The position numbers and the translations under genes were made by a program. This document shows, piece after piece, positions 1 through 8,099 of a stretch of DNA of 21,753 nucleotides (position 1 is its first letter; each line of letters starts with the position of its first letter). Source of the stretch: AM-0621 sp964573505 (GTDB lineage: Bacteria > Planctomycetota > Planctomycetia > Planctomycetales > Planctomycetaceae); contig CAZNMS010000108.1 of assembly GCA_964573505.1 (NCBI GenBank), positions 1 to 21,753 of the forward strand, given 5' to 3'. The notes under the pieces are model-generated. The model was not told the DNA's origin, did not search any database, and worked only from the letters and a program-made list of their open reading frames with translations.

Positions 1-27
1 GAACCGGCGGCTAGCGCCTTGCCGCTC
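1..27. repeat. Possible palindromic repeat fragment at window edge
   Basis: Bases 6-25 can fold into a small GC-rich hairpin, with GCGGC at 7-11 pairing to GCCGC at 21-25. It lies just downstream of the kinase stop codon, where a terminator or a REP-type element would be expected. The composition resembles the other intergenic palindromes here, but only one arm is visible and the element may continue off the window. The call is weak. Confidence 0.25.
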
Positions 28-100
28 ACAGTCATCAACACGAATGGCGGAGAGCTGCGAAATCGCAGCGAGGAACTCTGAAGAACCCGCATTCAATTCG

Positions 101-2746
101 CTACGGCAAGCGACTCAAGACGACGCGTCCTTCTGCGTCGCCGAGTGCAGCAAGCTTGCCGTCGGGAGAGATCGCGACCGACAGCAACTGCGTGCTGCCG
201 GTCTTCAGTCGGCAGATCTCATTCCCCGACGCAACTTCGAGCACTGCCGCCGCTTGAGCACTCGCGGCACGAGGCGCCGCCGCTTCCGTTACTTCGTCAG
301 GCATTGCGTTTGTCGAACGAATCTCGACCGGCTCTGCAATCGTTATTACCCGCCGACCGTCACGACTCATTGCGAGGCCGCGACTACCGCCTCCTTTGAA
401 CGGCTTGCGCCACGAAGTCTCTCGCTTCGCAACATCAACCGCGCTGACGACATCGCCGACTTCTCCGACGAGCACCGTCGAACGCAGCACGAGCTTTGCT
501 CCGTCGCTCGTCACGCACATTGCTGAGATCGGACCGTCGGGCGCGGGCCAGCGCGACTGCTCGCGGAAGTCGCGACCGCCGAACTGAATGATGAACTCCC
601 CGTCGCTCGTCGGTGACGACGCGAAGATCAGCGGCGGATTGACATCAATGGCGATCGCAATGGCACGCAACGGAGTCGCGGAAGGACGCACGACGCGCTG
701 CTTCAGTGTGCTCGTTGTCGCCTCGGTCCAACTCAGCTCAATCAATCCGCGATTGCCGACCGCAAGCACCGTCGAGCGATCGAGTGCCGCCGAGTCGAAG
801 TGAAACGCAAACGGATCATCGAATGCCGGCGCGTCTTGCCGTCCGGTTGCTGCATCCCAAACGACGGTCGTGCCGGTCCCTTCTCGAGCGGATGCAATTG
901 AAATGACACGTTGCGAACTGCCGAGCATGACGAGTCGCTCGGGACCGAGCGGCAAGCGTTCGGACTGCTTCAACATCTGCCCCGACTGCGCGTCCCATAG
1001 TCGCAAGCACGTATCGCCGGCCTCCTTCAGAGACGTTGATCGACCGCCGCCAGTCACGAGCGTCTTGCCGTCGGCACTGAAGCTCATCGCCCAAACGGCG
1101 TCGGCATGCCGAGTCAGCGCCGTGCCGCGTGCATCCGTTGACGGCTTCAGCAGCCATACGGCAAGCAGGCACAGCAGCGCTGATGTCACTGCCATCGTTC
1201 GCGTCGTCGTCCACTTGCGCGGCTGCGCGATCGGCTTGATCGTTTGAGTCAGCGGCATTCCCGGTACGACGAGCGGCAGTTGTCCCGGCAGTTGCTGCAA
1301 ATCAATGAGCACCGCATCGACTGACTGATAACGCTCTTCGGGCCGCTTCTTGAGCAACCGCTCGACGATGCGAACCAATTGCGGTTCAAGCTCGGGAGCG
1401 ACTTTCGCCAGTGGCTGAGGCAGCTCGCAAACATGATGAATCATCTGACTCGACGGCGTCTGAGCGTCGAATGGCGTTTGCCCGCTCAGCAACTGATAGA
1501 GCACGACACCGACCGAATAGAGATCCGAGCGAGCATCAATCTTCAATCCCTGCGCCTGCTCGGGCGACATGTATTCGGCAGTGCCCATCACGAGATTCGA
1601 ATCAGCGGGCTCTTCGGTCGAAGGACCGCGCGCGAGTCCGAAGTCGGTCAGCAATGCCGAACCATTCTCTCGATCCAACAAGATGTTTCCGGGCTTGATG
1701 TCGCGGTGCACGAAGCCCTGCCGATGCGCTGCCGCAAGCCCGAGTAATACTTGTTGCATGATCGCGAGCACTTCATCCCGCGAAAGACGACCGACGCGAT
1801 GCAGTCGCTCGGCGAGCGATTCCCCGTCGACATATTGCATCGCAAAGAAGTGTCGGCCCGAGTCCTCGCCAATGAAGTAGATCGGCACGAGATGCGGATG
1901 ATTCAGCTTCGCTGCCGCCGTCGCTTCCGCTTTGAATCGCAGCACGAAGACCGGATCGCTCGCGAATCGCGGATGCAAGACTTTGAGTGCGACGGGCCGA
2001 TCGAGCGAACGATCGAAGCCGCGATAAACGACTCCCATTCCGCCGTGCCCGATCTCTTCGAGCACTTCGAAATGACCGAGTTGCTGAAACGGCGGGACTC
2101 GTCGCGCAACGCGCGTCGGCGCGGCAGCAACAACGTCGGTGTCGTTGAAAACAGTCGCGGCCGCTTCATTCGAAAGGCTGCGTTCGTCGCTTGTCTTCGT
2201 CAGCACGTCGATGAGTTCAGCGACGGTCTCAATGCGACTCGACTCGTCATAGCCGATGCAGCGATCGATCACGCTGCGAATCAGCTTCGGAACGCGGCTC
2301 ATCGTCGCGGGGCTGCTGAGATAAGCACGAATCGACTTCCCGCAGATCAAGCGGCACAGCAACGTGCCGAGCTGATAGACGTCGATGCGATCGGGAGACA
2401 GCAGCGCTCCGTGCTCGGTGAGCACGCGATGCGCTTCACTCTTCGAGCACGGCACGAGCACCGTGCGCGATCCGCGTAACTCCGGCGGACAAAGATCGGC
2501 ATCGGCAAACGGACCGCCGAATTCGACGGGCTCAGAAGACGGCTCGGGAAGTTGAGGTTGCTCGGCCTCGCGCGGCCAATCGAGTTGCTCGAAGTGAATG
2601 GCACGATGCAGGCGATTGTCGGCATGCCACTTCGCAACGGCGATCGCCATTTCGCGCAGCACGTGCAAGCAATCGCGCGGAGACAATCGACCGACCCAAA
2701 TGGCCGTCGTGCGCGTATCGTCGGAAATGGCGGCGTCTTGAGTCAT
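101..2746 (-). CDS. Membrane-anchored Ser/Thr protein kinase with N-terminal pseudokinase-like lobe and C-terminal WD40-like repeats
   Basis: 881 aa from the ATG at 2746; a TTG at 2755 would add three residues and neither start has a clear Shine-Dalgarno. The active Hanks-type kinase domain covers about residues 225-487. It has a glycine loop (GHGGMGVVYRG), the VALKVL lysine near 255, HRDIKPGN near 347, DFGLA near 368, and SPE in place of APE. A single membrane helix follows (about 516-533), then a C-terminal part with WD40/beta-propeller-like blades (for example AVWAMSFSADGKTLVTGG and VAISPDGKLAALGD). The kinase would thus be cytosolic and the propeller extracytoplasmic. Residues about 25-185 resemble a degenerate kinase C-lobe: HRAIHFEQL replaces HRDxKPxN, and DVYQLGTLLCRLICG matches a kinase alpha-F region. 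The ECF sigma gene ends 97 bp upstream on the same strand, so the two are probably co-transcribed. The substrate is unknown. Confidence 0.93.
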   Translation of the reverse strand: MTQDAAISDDTRTTAIWVGRLSPRDCLHVLREMAIAVAKWHADNRLHRAIHFEQLDWPREAEQPQLPEPSSEPVEFGGPFADADLCPPELRGSRTVLVPCSKSEAHRVLTEHGALLSPDRIDVYQLGTLLCRLICGKSIRAYLSSPATMSRVPKLIRSVIDRCIGYDESSRIETVAELIDVLTKTSDERSLSNEAAATVFNDTDVVAAAPTRVARRVPPFQQLGHFEVLEEIGHGGMGVVYRGFDRSLDRPVALKVLHPRFASDPVFVLRFKAEATAAAKLNHPHLVPIYFIGEDSGRHFFAMQYVDGESLAERLHRVGRLSRDEVLAIMQQVLLGLAAAHRQGFVHRDIKPGNILLDRENGSALLTDFGLARGPSTEEPADSNLVMGTAEYMSPEQAQGLKIDARSDLYSVGVVLYQLLSGQTPFDAQTPSSQMIHHVCELPQPLAKVAPELEPQLVRIVERLLKKRPEERYQSVDAVLIDLQQLPGQLPLVVPGMPLTQTIKPIAQPRKWTTTRTMAVTSALLCLLAVWLLKPSTDARGTALTRHADAVWAMSFSADGKTLVTGGGRSTSLKEAGDTCLRLWDAQSGQMLKQSERLPLGPERLVMLGSSQRVISIASAREGTGTTVVWDAATGRQDAPAFDDPFAFHFDSAALDRSTVLAVGNRGLIELSWTEATTSTLKQRVVRPSATPLRAIAIAIDVNPPLIFASSPTSDGEFIIQFGGRDFREQSRWPAPDGPISAMCVTSDGAKLVLRSTVLVGEVGDVVSAVDVAKRETSWRKPFKGGGSRGLAMSRDGRRVITIAEPVEIRSTNAMPDEVTEAAAPRAASAQAAAVLEVASGNEICRLKTGSTQLLSVAISPDGKLAALGDAEGRVVLSRLP

Positions 2747-2843
2747 ACGATTCAACGCAGAGGTTTTTTGATTCGGGTTGACGCGTAGCGCGCGTCTGAG
2801 TCGTTGAAGTTGTGAGGCTGCGAATATCGCCGCCGTAGCGCTG

Positions 2844-3692
2844 CTATCCGCCGACTCTTTCGCGCATGTACTCGCGAACGTTCTTGAGGATCGCAGTCAT
2901 CGACTCGACTTCCCGCTCGCGCAATTCATCACAACTGAATTCGGCATACGACCGGCGCAGCGCGTCTTCGAGTCCCCCGTGCTCCTTCAAGAACTCGCCG
3001 AGTCGACGCCATTCGTTTTCAAACTCGTAACTGGCTTCGCTCGAACTGACGTACCGAGCGACATGCCAGCGCACCAATTCTCGCAGTCGCGTTTCGAGTC
3101 GATTGCGTGCATGCCGGAAGTAGTTGTCGGCATCACTCACTTTGATGCTCAGCAGTTCGCAGATCTCTTTGACCGCGAGCCCCTCGCAAACGCGACCGTA
3201 GAACACTCGGAAGTAGTCGCCGCGCCCTTCTCGGTGATAGTCATCGAGCAACGACTCGACCGTTGCTTGTAATAATTCTTCCGCCCATGCTTCGTAGAAC
3301 GCATCGGCTTCGCCGCGCGGCACGGCTTCGTTCGCGAGATCGTCGTAACGCAGTTCTGCGCAGAGCTCGTCGACATAGTCACGAACGCGAGCCGCCTCGC
3401 GCCGCTTCTTGCGACTCTCATTCGCGAGCACCTTACGAATGACCGCGCACAGCAGCGTCCTCAAACGAGCCCGTCGATCTTGCGTCCATCGAGCGAGCAA
3501 GCCGTTGCGAATCACCGTCTCCAATGTGATCGCCGCGACGTCTTCGGCGTCATGCAAACTCACTCGGCCCCAACGCGCCGCAAAACGGCAGATCGGCCTC
3601 CAGTAGTCAGTCAGAAAGACGGCCCAATCGGACTCGTCGGTACTCGTCGCAATGCGTTGAATCAGCGTGTAGCGCGTCGTCGGAAAGTTCAT
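2844..3692 (-). CDS. RNA polymerase ECF-type sigma factor
   Basis: 282 aa, starting at ATG 3692 with AAGG about 9 bases upstream. The N-terminal half reads as sigma region 2 (WAVFLTDYWRPICRFA, then DAEDVAAITLETVIRNGL, then the basic segment RRARLRTLLCAVIRKVLANE). Residues about 165-215 read as region 4 with a helix-turn-helix (GLAVKEICELLSIKVSDADNYF, then RHARNRLETRLRE). The C-terminal ~65 residues extend beyond a minimal ECF factor and are unassigned. Planctomycetes have ECF groups genetically linked to Ser/Thr kinases, and the kinase gene directly downstream fits that pattern. The likely role is a transcription switch controlled through the neighbouring kinase. Target promoters cannot be inferred here. 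Confidence 0.9.
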   Translation of the reverse strand: MNFPTTRYTLIQRIATSTDESDWAVFLTDYWRPICRFAARWGRVSLHDAEDVAAITLETVIRNGLLARWTQDRRARLRTLLCAVIRKVLANESRKKRREAARVRDYVDELCAELRYDDLANEAVPRGEADAFYEAWAEELLQATVESLLDDYHREGRGDYFRVFYGRVCEGLAVKEICELLSIKVSDADNYFRHARNRLETRLRELVRWHVARYVSSSEASYEFENEWRRLGEFLKEHGGLEDALRRSYAEFSCDELREREVESMTAILKNVREYMRERVGG

Positions 3693-3823
3693 AGCGGCCT
3701 TGCTCGAAACCGAGTCTCAATCGCGAGTCGCATCGTTCGTCGGACGGCGCCGAAGCACCTCAACCTGCGCGCTCAATGAAGCCCGGGCAACCGGTCATGC
3801 GATGCCGCCGAGACTCGATGTCC

Positions 3824-5557
3824 TTAATCCAATCCCCCGCGCCATTCGTCGAAAGCTTCGAAGGCGTCGTTCGTCGTTGCGACGTTGCGATCGACCTCTA
3901 ATCGCAACTCGATATCACGAGTGGCCGTCCTTAGTCCGACGTTCGCTGACGTCGCGGGGACATTGATCACCATTTGACCTTCATGGCTTTCGCCACTGGC
4001 GGTCTTGAGGCGATAGCGGAACTCATCGACGCCGCTAAAGCCCGGATCGGGCACATACTTGAAGACGTTCTGCCGCACGCCGACGTGCTCCAAAACTCCG
4101 TGTCGCGGCAATGTCAGCAACGTAAGCGTCGCGACATCGGGCAATGCACCGTCGAGGTTCTGAGCGGGACCGATATTGCGAATCTCAAAGTGACGATCGC
4201 TACCCACTGCTTGAGCGACCGGACCGCGCACAACCGCGTCGACCGTCTTCATCTCCCAGCGCTCGGGCGGGGCACCGATATCAGCGAGATCAATGACGGG
4301 CTCGATGAACTCTGCGATCGGACCGCCGCCCGTGCCGCCTTCACCGAACACTGCCAACAACGCCGTGCGACCGATCGTCTGCACCATCAAGACGACGGAA
4401 CTCGCAAGTCCGAGAATCGGTTGCAGCGGCTCAGTGACGACGCCGCTGACTTCAAGCGGCTCGACACTGGCAAGCAGCATTTGTGTTTCAACAGTGCCGA
4501 CCGCAGTTGTTGCCAATGAAACTGCCACACCTCGGCCTGCAACTTCGGGCTGCCATGATGCGAATGCGACTTCAACAAACGCAGCCGAGTCGACTGACGG
4601 AGTCGAAGCTGCGGCGAGCATGAACTCGTTCGTTCGAAGTCCCGCTGTCCAATCACCGGAGTCCGCGTTTCGATCGAGCGAATCAGCGGAGTCAGCAGTC
4701 ACTGGAATCGGCACAAACTCAGACTTACTGCTCACTGCGATGTCATCGTGAGGCTGCGAAAGCAACGAAGCGTTCGAGACATCGACATCTGAGGTTGTCT
4801 CTTCGAAGTGCTTCTCTTCGCTCGCGATTCCGCTTAGCGCGTGACGATTGGTGCTGCCTTCGTCGGGGCTTGAATGCTCGAACGAGTTGTCAATTAGCCC
4901 CAGTCCGCCGAGCCCACTCATCGGATAGCTGATGTCCGAAGAAGTCTTGATGTCGAACTCAGTAGTTGCCGCCATTCGATGTAATCGAACTGTCACTGAC
5001 TGAGTCGAGACGTCCGCTTCGGCGCTTGTCACGACTTCCGCATCAACTTGCAGTTCGGTCACGAGCGTCTCGTCGACGACGATCAATTCGCCGTCAGGGA
5101 GTTCGTCGGTGATTAAGTCGCGTCCGTCGTCGACCGGCTTGCTCTTGTCAACGAGCGAGTCCGTGCCGACGACTTCGAACCAAACTTCGCGGTCGCTGAG
5201 TTCATATTTGGCGAGAGCGGCTGCGAGCGCATCAAAAGAAGAGGCCGCTAGTCGAACATCACCGAAGTGATCCCGAGATTCGACTAGCGGCTCAAAGTCG
5301 GCTGTCTCTGCAAACGCCAACTGTGCTTCCAAATAGCCCGCGACAAGCTGCTGAAGCTCGCCATAAACGTCGCGCGGAGCGTCCTCAGTCAAATCGGGAT
5401 CGCCTGCGAGCAAATCCGATTGATCCTCAAATCCGGTCAAGCCGCTGAGCAGAGTTCGGTCTTCTAATGCTTCCGCCGAATGAAGCTCTCCGAGCACCGG
5501 CTCGATCGAACGAGCGGCACTCAAGCGGCGGCGGAAATAGTTAGGACGAACCGTCAT
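3824..5557 (-). CDS. LEPR-xLL domain surface/secreted protein with one cadherin-like (Ig-like) repeat
   Basis: 577 aa. The N-terminus has a basic stretch (NYFRRRLSAARS) followed by LEDRTLLSG at residues 31-39. This matches the LEPR-xLL signature found at the N-terminus of large planctomycete extracellular proteins. The middle (about 40-440) is acidic, rich in Ser, Thr, Val and Asp, and I recognise no domain in it. Residues about 450-533 look like a cadherin-like/tandem-95 type beta-sandwich: LPRHGVLEHVG, then VPDPGFSGVDEFRYRL, ending in MVINV. It is short for this class, which often carries many such repeats. It lies 131 bp upstream of the sigma gene on the same strand. The proposed role is cell-surface or adhesion; partner and export route are not visible. 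Confidence 0.82.
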   Translation of the reverse strand: MTVRPNYFRRRLSAARSIEPVLGELHSAEALEDRTLLSGLTGFEDQSDLLAGDPDLTEDAPRDVYGELQQLVAGYLEAQLAFAETADFEPLVESRDHFGDVRLAASSFDALAAALAKYELSDREVWFEVVGTDSLVDKSKPVDDGRDLITDELPDGELIVVDETLVTELQVDAEVVTSAEADVSTQSVTVRLHRMAATTEFDIKTSSDISYPMSGLGGLGLIDNSFEHSSPDEGSTNRHALSGIASEEKHFEETTSDVDVSNASLLSQPHDDIAVSSKSEFVPIPVTADSADSLDRNADSGDWTAGLRTNEFMLAAASTPSVDSAAFVEVAFASWQPEVAGRGVAVSLATTAVGTVETQMLLASVEPLEVSGVVTEPLQPILGLASSVVLMVQTIGRTALLAVFGEGGTGGGPIAEFIEPVIDLADIGAPPERWEMKTVDAVVRGPVAQAVGSDRHFEIRNIGPAQNLDGALPDVATLTLLTLPRHGVLEHVGVRQNVFKYVPDPGFSGVDEFRYRLKTASGESHEGQMVINVPATSANVGLRTATRDIELRLEVDRNVATTNDAFEAFDEWRGGLD

Positions 5558-5800
5558 GACCGAGAATGGCCCACAAAAAAGGACAGAGTTTTAAGATCGA
5601 GCAACGCAGGCGGCGGATTCTTCACTCCTCACGGACACGCGGCAACGCCGACCTTTGTGCTGCGTCATTTTTGGCTTAGCGAATCGCGCAGACATTCGGG
5701 ACAGAGGATGAATCGCCAACAAGTTTGATTCCCGTAGACGATTTTCAAAACCGGTCAGAAAACCCGGAAAGTCGAACTCCTCAGCGATTTGACCAGTCGC

Positions 5801-6232
5801 TCACTCGTCCCCGAACGAGCGACGTTGCTGCTTGCGTTGCGACTGGACTTGCTTCGCCTTGAGTCGACGTTCGACAGATCCCTTCGTCGGCTTTGTCGGT
5901 CGTCGCGTCTTCGGCGGCTTTGCGACGGAACGCAGCATTTCACCGAGTTTGTCGAGACATGCTTGCAAGTTGCGCGGCTGATCGCGGAATTCTTGACTCG
6001 TGATCGAGATCTTGCCGTCCGTCTGAATGCGACTGCTAAACGCAGCCTCGAAGCGTTGCCGCACAGCTTCCGGCAACTTTCCCGGATGCCATTGAATCAC
6101 GACCTTCGAATTGACCTTATTGACGTTTTGCCCGCCCGGCCCGCCGCTCCGCGAATAGGCGACATCGAGATCGTCCCATAAGACGAAGATCGTCGGACTG
6201 ACTGAAACGGCAACGGAAGTTGAAGATGTCAT
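5801..6232 (-). CDS. arfB: ArfB-like alternative ribosome-rescue factor (class I RF-fold peptidyl-tRNA hydrolase)
   Basis: 143 aa from the ATG at 6232; an upstream TTG at 6259 would add nine residues and seems less likely. The catalytic GGQ motif lies at residues 33-35 inside SRSGGPGGQNVNKVNSKV, the classic release-factor-like hydrolase loop. The C-terminal ~40 residues are strongly basic (KTRRPTKPTKG, then ERRLKAKQ, then RKQQRRS), as expected for the tail that enters the empty mRNA channel of stalled ribosomes. There is no codon-recognition domain, and the length fits ArfB (about 140 aa) rather than RF1/RF2. It should hydrolyse peptidyl-tRNA on non-stop ribosomes in the cytosol. It appears monocistronic; the gene upstream on the chromosome runs the other way. 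Confidence 0.92.
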   Translation of the reverse strand: MTSSTSVAVSVSPTIFVLWDDLDVAYSRSGGPGGQNVNKVNSKVVIQWHPGKLPEAVRQRFEAAFSSRIQTDGKISITSQEFRDQPRNLQACLDKLGEMLRSVAKPPKTRRPTKPTKGSVERRLKAKQVQSQRKQQRRSFGDE

Positions 6233-6682
6233 GAACCGAACTTTGAAGAAGTCGAACAACGTCGTTACGGAACTTGCAAAGAATCAGGCAGCCGACATCG
6301 CTCCGAGCGAAGCAAGCTCTTCGGGAACTCATTCGGACAAGTAGCTTGAGATTCCATCCCGAGCCTCAGCGGGATGAGGTTCTCAAACAAGGTCCGAGAA
6401 CGCCGTCACGATTCGGGACGCAAAAAGCGCCAAAGGCGGATCGATTCAAGCCGAGCTCCCAACTCACACAAATTCGAGACAACGAGCCGAAGAACTGAAG
6501 GGAACGACAACGTACCGGCACGAGGTCCGCCTTTCACTTCGCAAGAAGTTGCTCGCGCCAATGAACTCTCGGTTGCGTGCTGTTTGCTGAGGAGCGTCGA
6601 TCGAGCAAGTCGCGCAGCAACTTTGCCTTAGAAAAAAGCTCTCGCCTAATTCGTCAGGCAGGGCCAAACTCCCGCCGCGTCG

Positions 6683-6698
6683 TTTGGGTTTCCCCAAA
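6683..6698 (+). promoter_or_regulatory. Hairpin in the 5' leader of the BON-like gene
   Basis: TTTGGG (6683-6688), loop TTTC, CCCAAA (6693-6698) forms a perfect 6-bp stem ending 10 bp before the ribosome-binding site. It could be a leader hairpin or a weak terminator followed by AAAAG; there is no U-tract after it on the plus strand. The function is a guess. Confidence 0.35.
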
Positions 6699-6708
6699 AG
6701 CTCGTCAT

Positions 6709-6715
6709 GGGAGGG
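6709..6715 (+). promoter_or_regulatory. Strong Shine-Dalgarno that fixes the start of the BON-like gene
   Basis: GGGAGGG lies 6 bases before ATG 6722. It favours that ATG over the GTG/ATG codons further upstream and supports this short plus-strand ORF over the longer antisense one. Confidence 0.7.
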
Positions 6716-6721
6716 ATCATC

Positions 6722-7081
6722 ATGGCTCGTCGCAAGGCTCGCACGAATGTCGGTCAGTCTCAGACTGACAACGTGACTCGTCAGGAGACGGAAGCTTGCA
6801 CCGCAGTTGCGACTGCGGAACTTCGAAGTGAGTACTGCTCGCCTCACGGCTTTGAGCAGCTTGTGCGATTCGAACTCGAATCGCGGCACTCGTTCGCGTC
6901 GCTTGTCGTGCGGCGCATTCCCGGCGGCATCTGCTTGCAGGGAGTTCTCGATGTCGACGACGACCTGCCGGATGTTGACTCGCTCGCGCGTCGAGTCGCC
7001 GGAGTCGATCAAGTGCTGAATCAGCTCGTGATGGTGCGACGTCCGCAGCCAATGAATCGACTCGGTGCCGTACTGCAATAG
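6722..7081 (+). CDS. Short BON-like domain protein
   Basis: 119 aa from ATG 6722, with a near-consensus Shine-Dalgarno. The N-terminus is basic (MARRKARTNVGQ). Residues about 68-112 have the pattern of a BON domain: a strand with a Gly turn (VVRRIPGGICLQGVLDV), then a helix ending in a GV-x-x-V-x-N motif (LARRVAGVDQVLNQLVMVRR). BON domains bind phospholipid or serve as small interaction modules in secreted and envelope proteins. No signal peptide or membrane helix is visible, so a cytosolic role is likely. The next gene starts 388 bp downstream on the same strand beyond a large palindrome. The domain call rests on eye matching of one motif and is moderate. Confidence 0.6.
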   Translation: MARRKARTNVGQSQTDNVTRQETEACTAVATAELRSEYCSPHGFEQLVRFELESRHSFASLVVRRIPGGICLQGVLDVDDDLPDVDSLARRVAGVDQVLNQLVMVRRPQPMNRLGAVLQ

Positions 7082-7131
7082 TTCGCACAGGAAGAGGCGA
7101 TCCTTTCTGACGAACTGCATCTGCGTCTGAT

Positions 7132-7350
7132 AGTCGCCTTTCGCTCCGCGAAAGGGAGTGTCGGCTTTTGCTCCGAGGCTGTGAACTTTTCGCCCCCGGC
7201 CTTGTGCCGGGGGTTCAACGGCCTTTGCACTACTTAAAATCAAGGGCAATTCGAGTAGTGCAAAGGCCGTTAAACCCCCGAGGCAAGCTCGGGGGCGATT
7301 TAATCACCGCCTCTCCGCAAAAGCTTCCTTTCGCAGAGCGAAAGGCGACT
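7132..7350. repeat. 219-bp composite palindrome (repeat families A and B nested)
   Basis: The outer arms are AGTCGCCTTTCGCTCCGCGA... at 7132-7154 and its inverted copy at 7328-7350, with one mismatch in 23 (family A; each arm is itself a hairpin, CTTTCGC/GCGAAAG with a 3-nt loop). The inner arms at 7191-7234 and 7254-7297 are 44 nt each with 6 mismatches (family B). Each inner arm holds its own perfect 8-bp hairpin with a 5-nt loop (CCCCCGGC/GCCGGGGG on the left, CCCCCGAG/CTCGGGGG on the right). The segments linking A to B on each side are also partly complementary, so the whole region forms one large imperfect inverted repeat. It fills the gap between the BON-like and NYN genes. Confidence 0.9.
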
Positions 7351-7455
7351 AACCTCGGCGGTGCTTCGGTGAGTCACTTTTGCCTTAACCGTCAGCACGA
7401 TGACCAATCGGCATCTCTGCAAATTTCGCTCGACGGATCGAGCACGTGCGACATC

Positions 7456-7462
7456 GAAGGAG
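7456..7462 (+). promoter_or_regulatory. Shine-Dalgarno that fixes the start of the NYN gene
   Basis: GAAGGAG lies 7 bases before ATG 7470. An in-frame upstream start at 7446 would place this site inside the coding region, so 7470 is preferred. The protein family also begins directly with the LIDGYN strand. Confidence 0.75.
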
Positions 7463-7469
7463 CGATGTA

Positions 7470-8078
7470 ATGGCTCAGCAGTTCTTGCTGATCGACGGCT
7501 ACAACTTGCTGCATGCTGCCGGACTCGCACGCTCGCGTTATGGCCCCGGCGACTTCGAGCGGCAGCGAAAGCAACTCATTCGCTTTCTCACCGAGCGACT
7601 GAATGCTGAAGAGCGAGTCCGCACGACGGTCGTCTTCGATGCCGCTCTCAATACCGAACAAGACGCGCAGCGAGAGCAAGTCATCGACTCGTTGACGATC
7701 CTCTTCACTCCGACCGGCGTCGACGCCGACAGCCTGATTGAAGAGTTGATCGCGACTCATTCGAGCCCGAAGCAACTGAGCGTTGTCTCGAACGATCAGC
7801 GTCTCATCACTGCCGCGACGCGACGTCGAGCGAAGCCGATTTTGAGCGACGACTTCTTCGAACAACTTTGCAAACGCGAACCACTCACTCCGGAAAGCCC
7901 GATGGAACCGACAGTCACTCCGCCCGCCCTCACTCATTCGCCGACTCCCCGAACGGCTGCCCTTCCGCCGAATCCAGAGGCCCCGCGTCGGATCGCTGCT
8001 GTGACTGACAAAGATTGGGACGCGCACATCGACAACCTCGAAGCCGATTTGAAATCTCGCAAGCAGCGACATGATTAG
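7470..8078 (+). CDS. YacP/NYN-domain PIN-like nuclease
   Basis: 202 aa. The N-terminal ~140 residues are a YacP-type NYN domain: FLLIDGYNLLHA at residues 5-16 with the first acidic residue (D9), VVFDAA near 55, GVDADSLIEELI near 89, and VVSNDQRLI near 107, followed by a conserved-looking ILSDDFFEQL. These acidic residues match the PIN-like metal site. The Bacillus member (YacP/Rae1) is a ribosome-associated mRNA endonuclease; whether this protein shares that role is inferred from family only. The C-terminal ~60 residues are Pro/Thr-rich and then charged (WDAHIDNLEADLKSRKQ), probably a flexible tail. Palindromes flank the gene on both sides. Confidence 0.87.
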   Translation: MAQQFLLIDGYNLLHAAGLARSRYGPGDFERQRKQLIRFLTERLNAEERVRTTVVFDAALNTEQDAQREQVIDSLTILFTPTGVDADSLIEELIATHSSPKQLSVVSNDQRLITAATRRRAKPILSDDFFEQLCKREPLTPESPMEPTVTPPALTHSPTPRTAALPPNPEAPRRIAAVTDKDWDAHIDNLEADLKSRKQRHD

Positions 8079-8099
8079 TGAGTTCGCACCTCGGCCTTA

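Larger units (their letters stand above)
6233..6721. other. Intergenic region, no gene recognised
   Basis: About 490 bp between the arfB start and the BON-like gene, which diverge here, so promoters for both should lie inside. Short open frames exist on both strands, but none has family-like composition or a good start. Visible structures are a 7-bp hairpin at 6355-6376 (CATCCCG pairing with CGGGATG) and a hairpin at 6683-6698 just before the next gene. I found no convincing RNA gene. Confidence 0.5.

Noticed and set aside
6464..7249. 261-codon open frame on the minus strand
   Set aside because: It runs antisense to the BON-like gene and into the palindrome at 7191, has no family-like motif, and is rich in Arg/Ser/Cys as expected of a shadow frame. 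The plus-strand gene has a strong Shine-Dalgarno.
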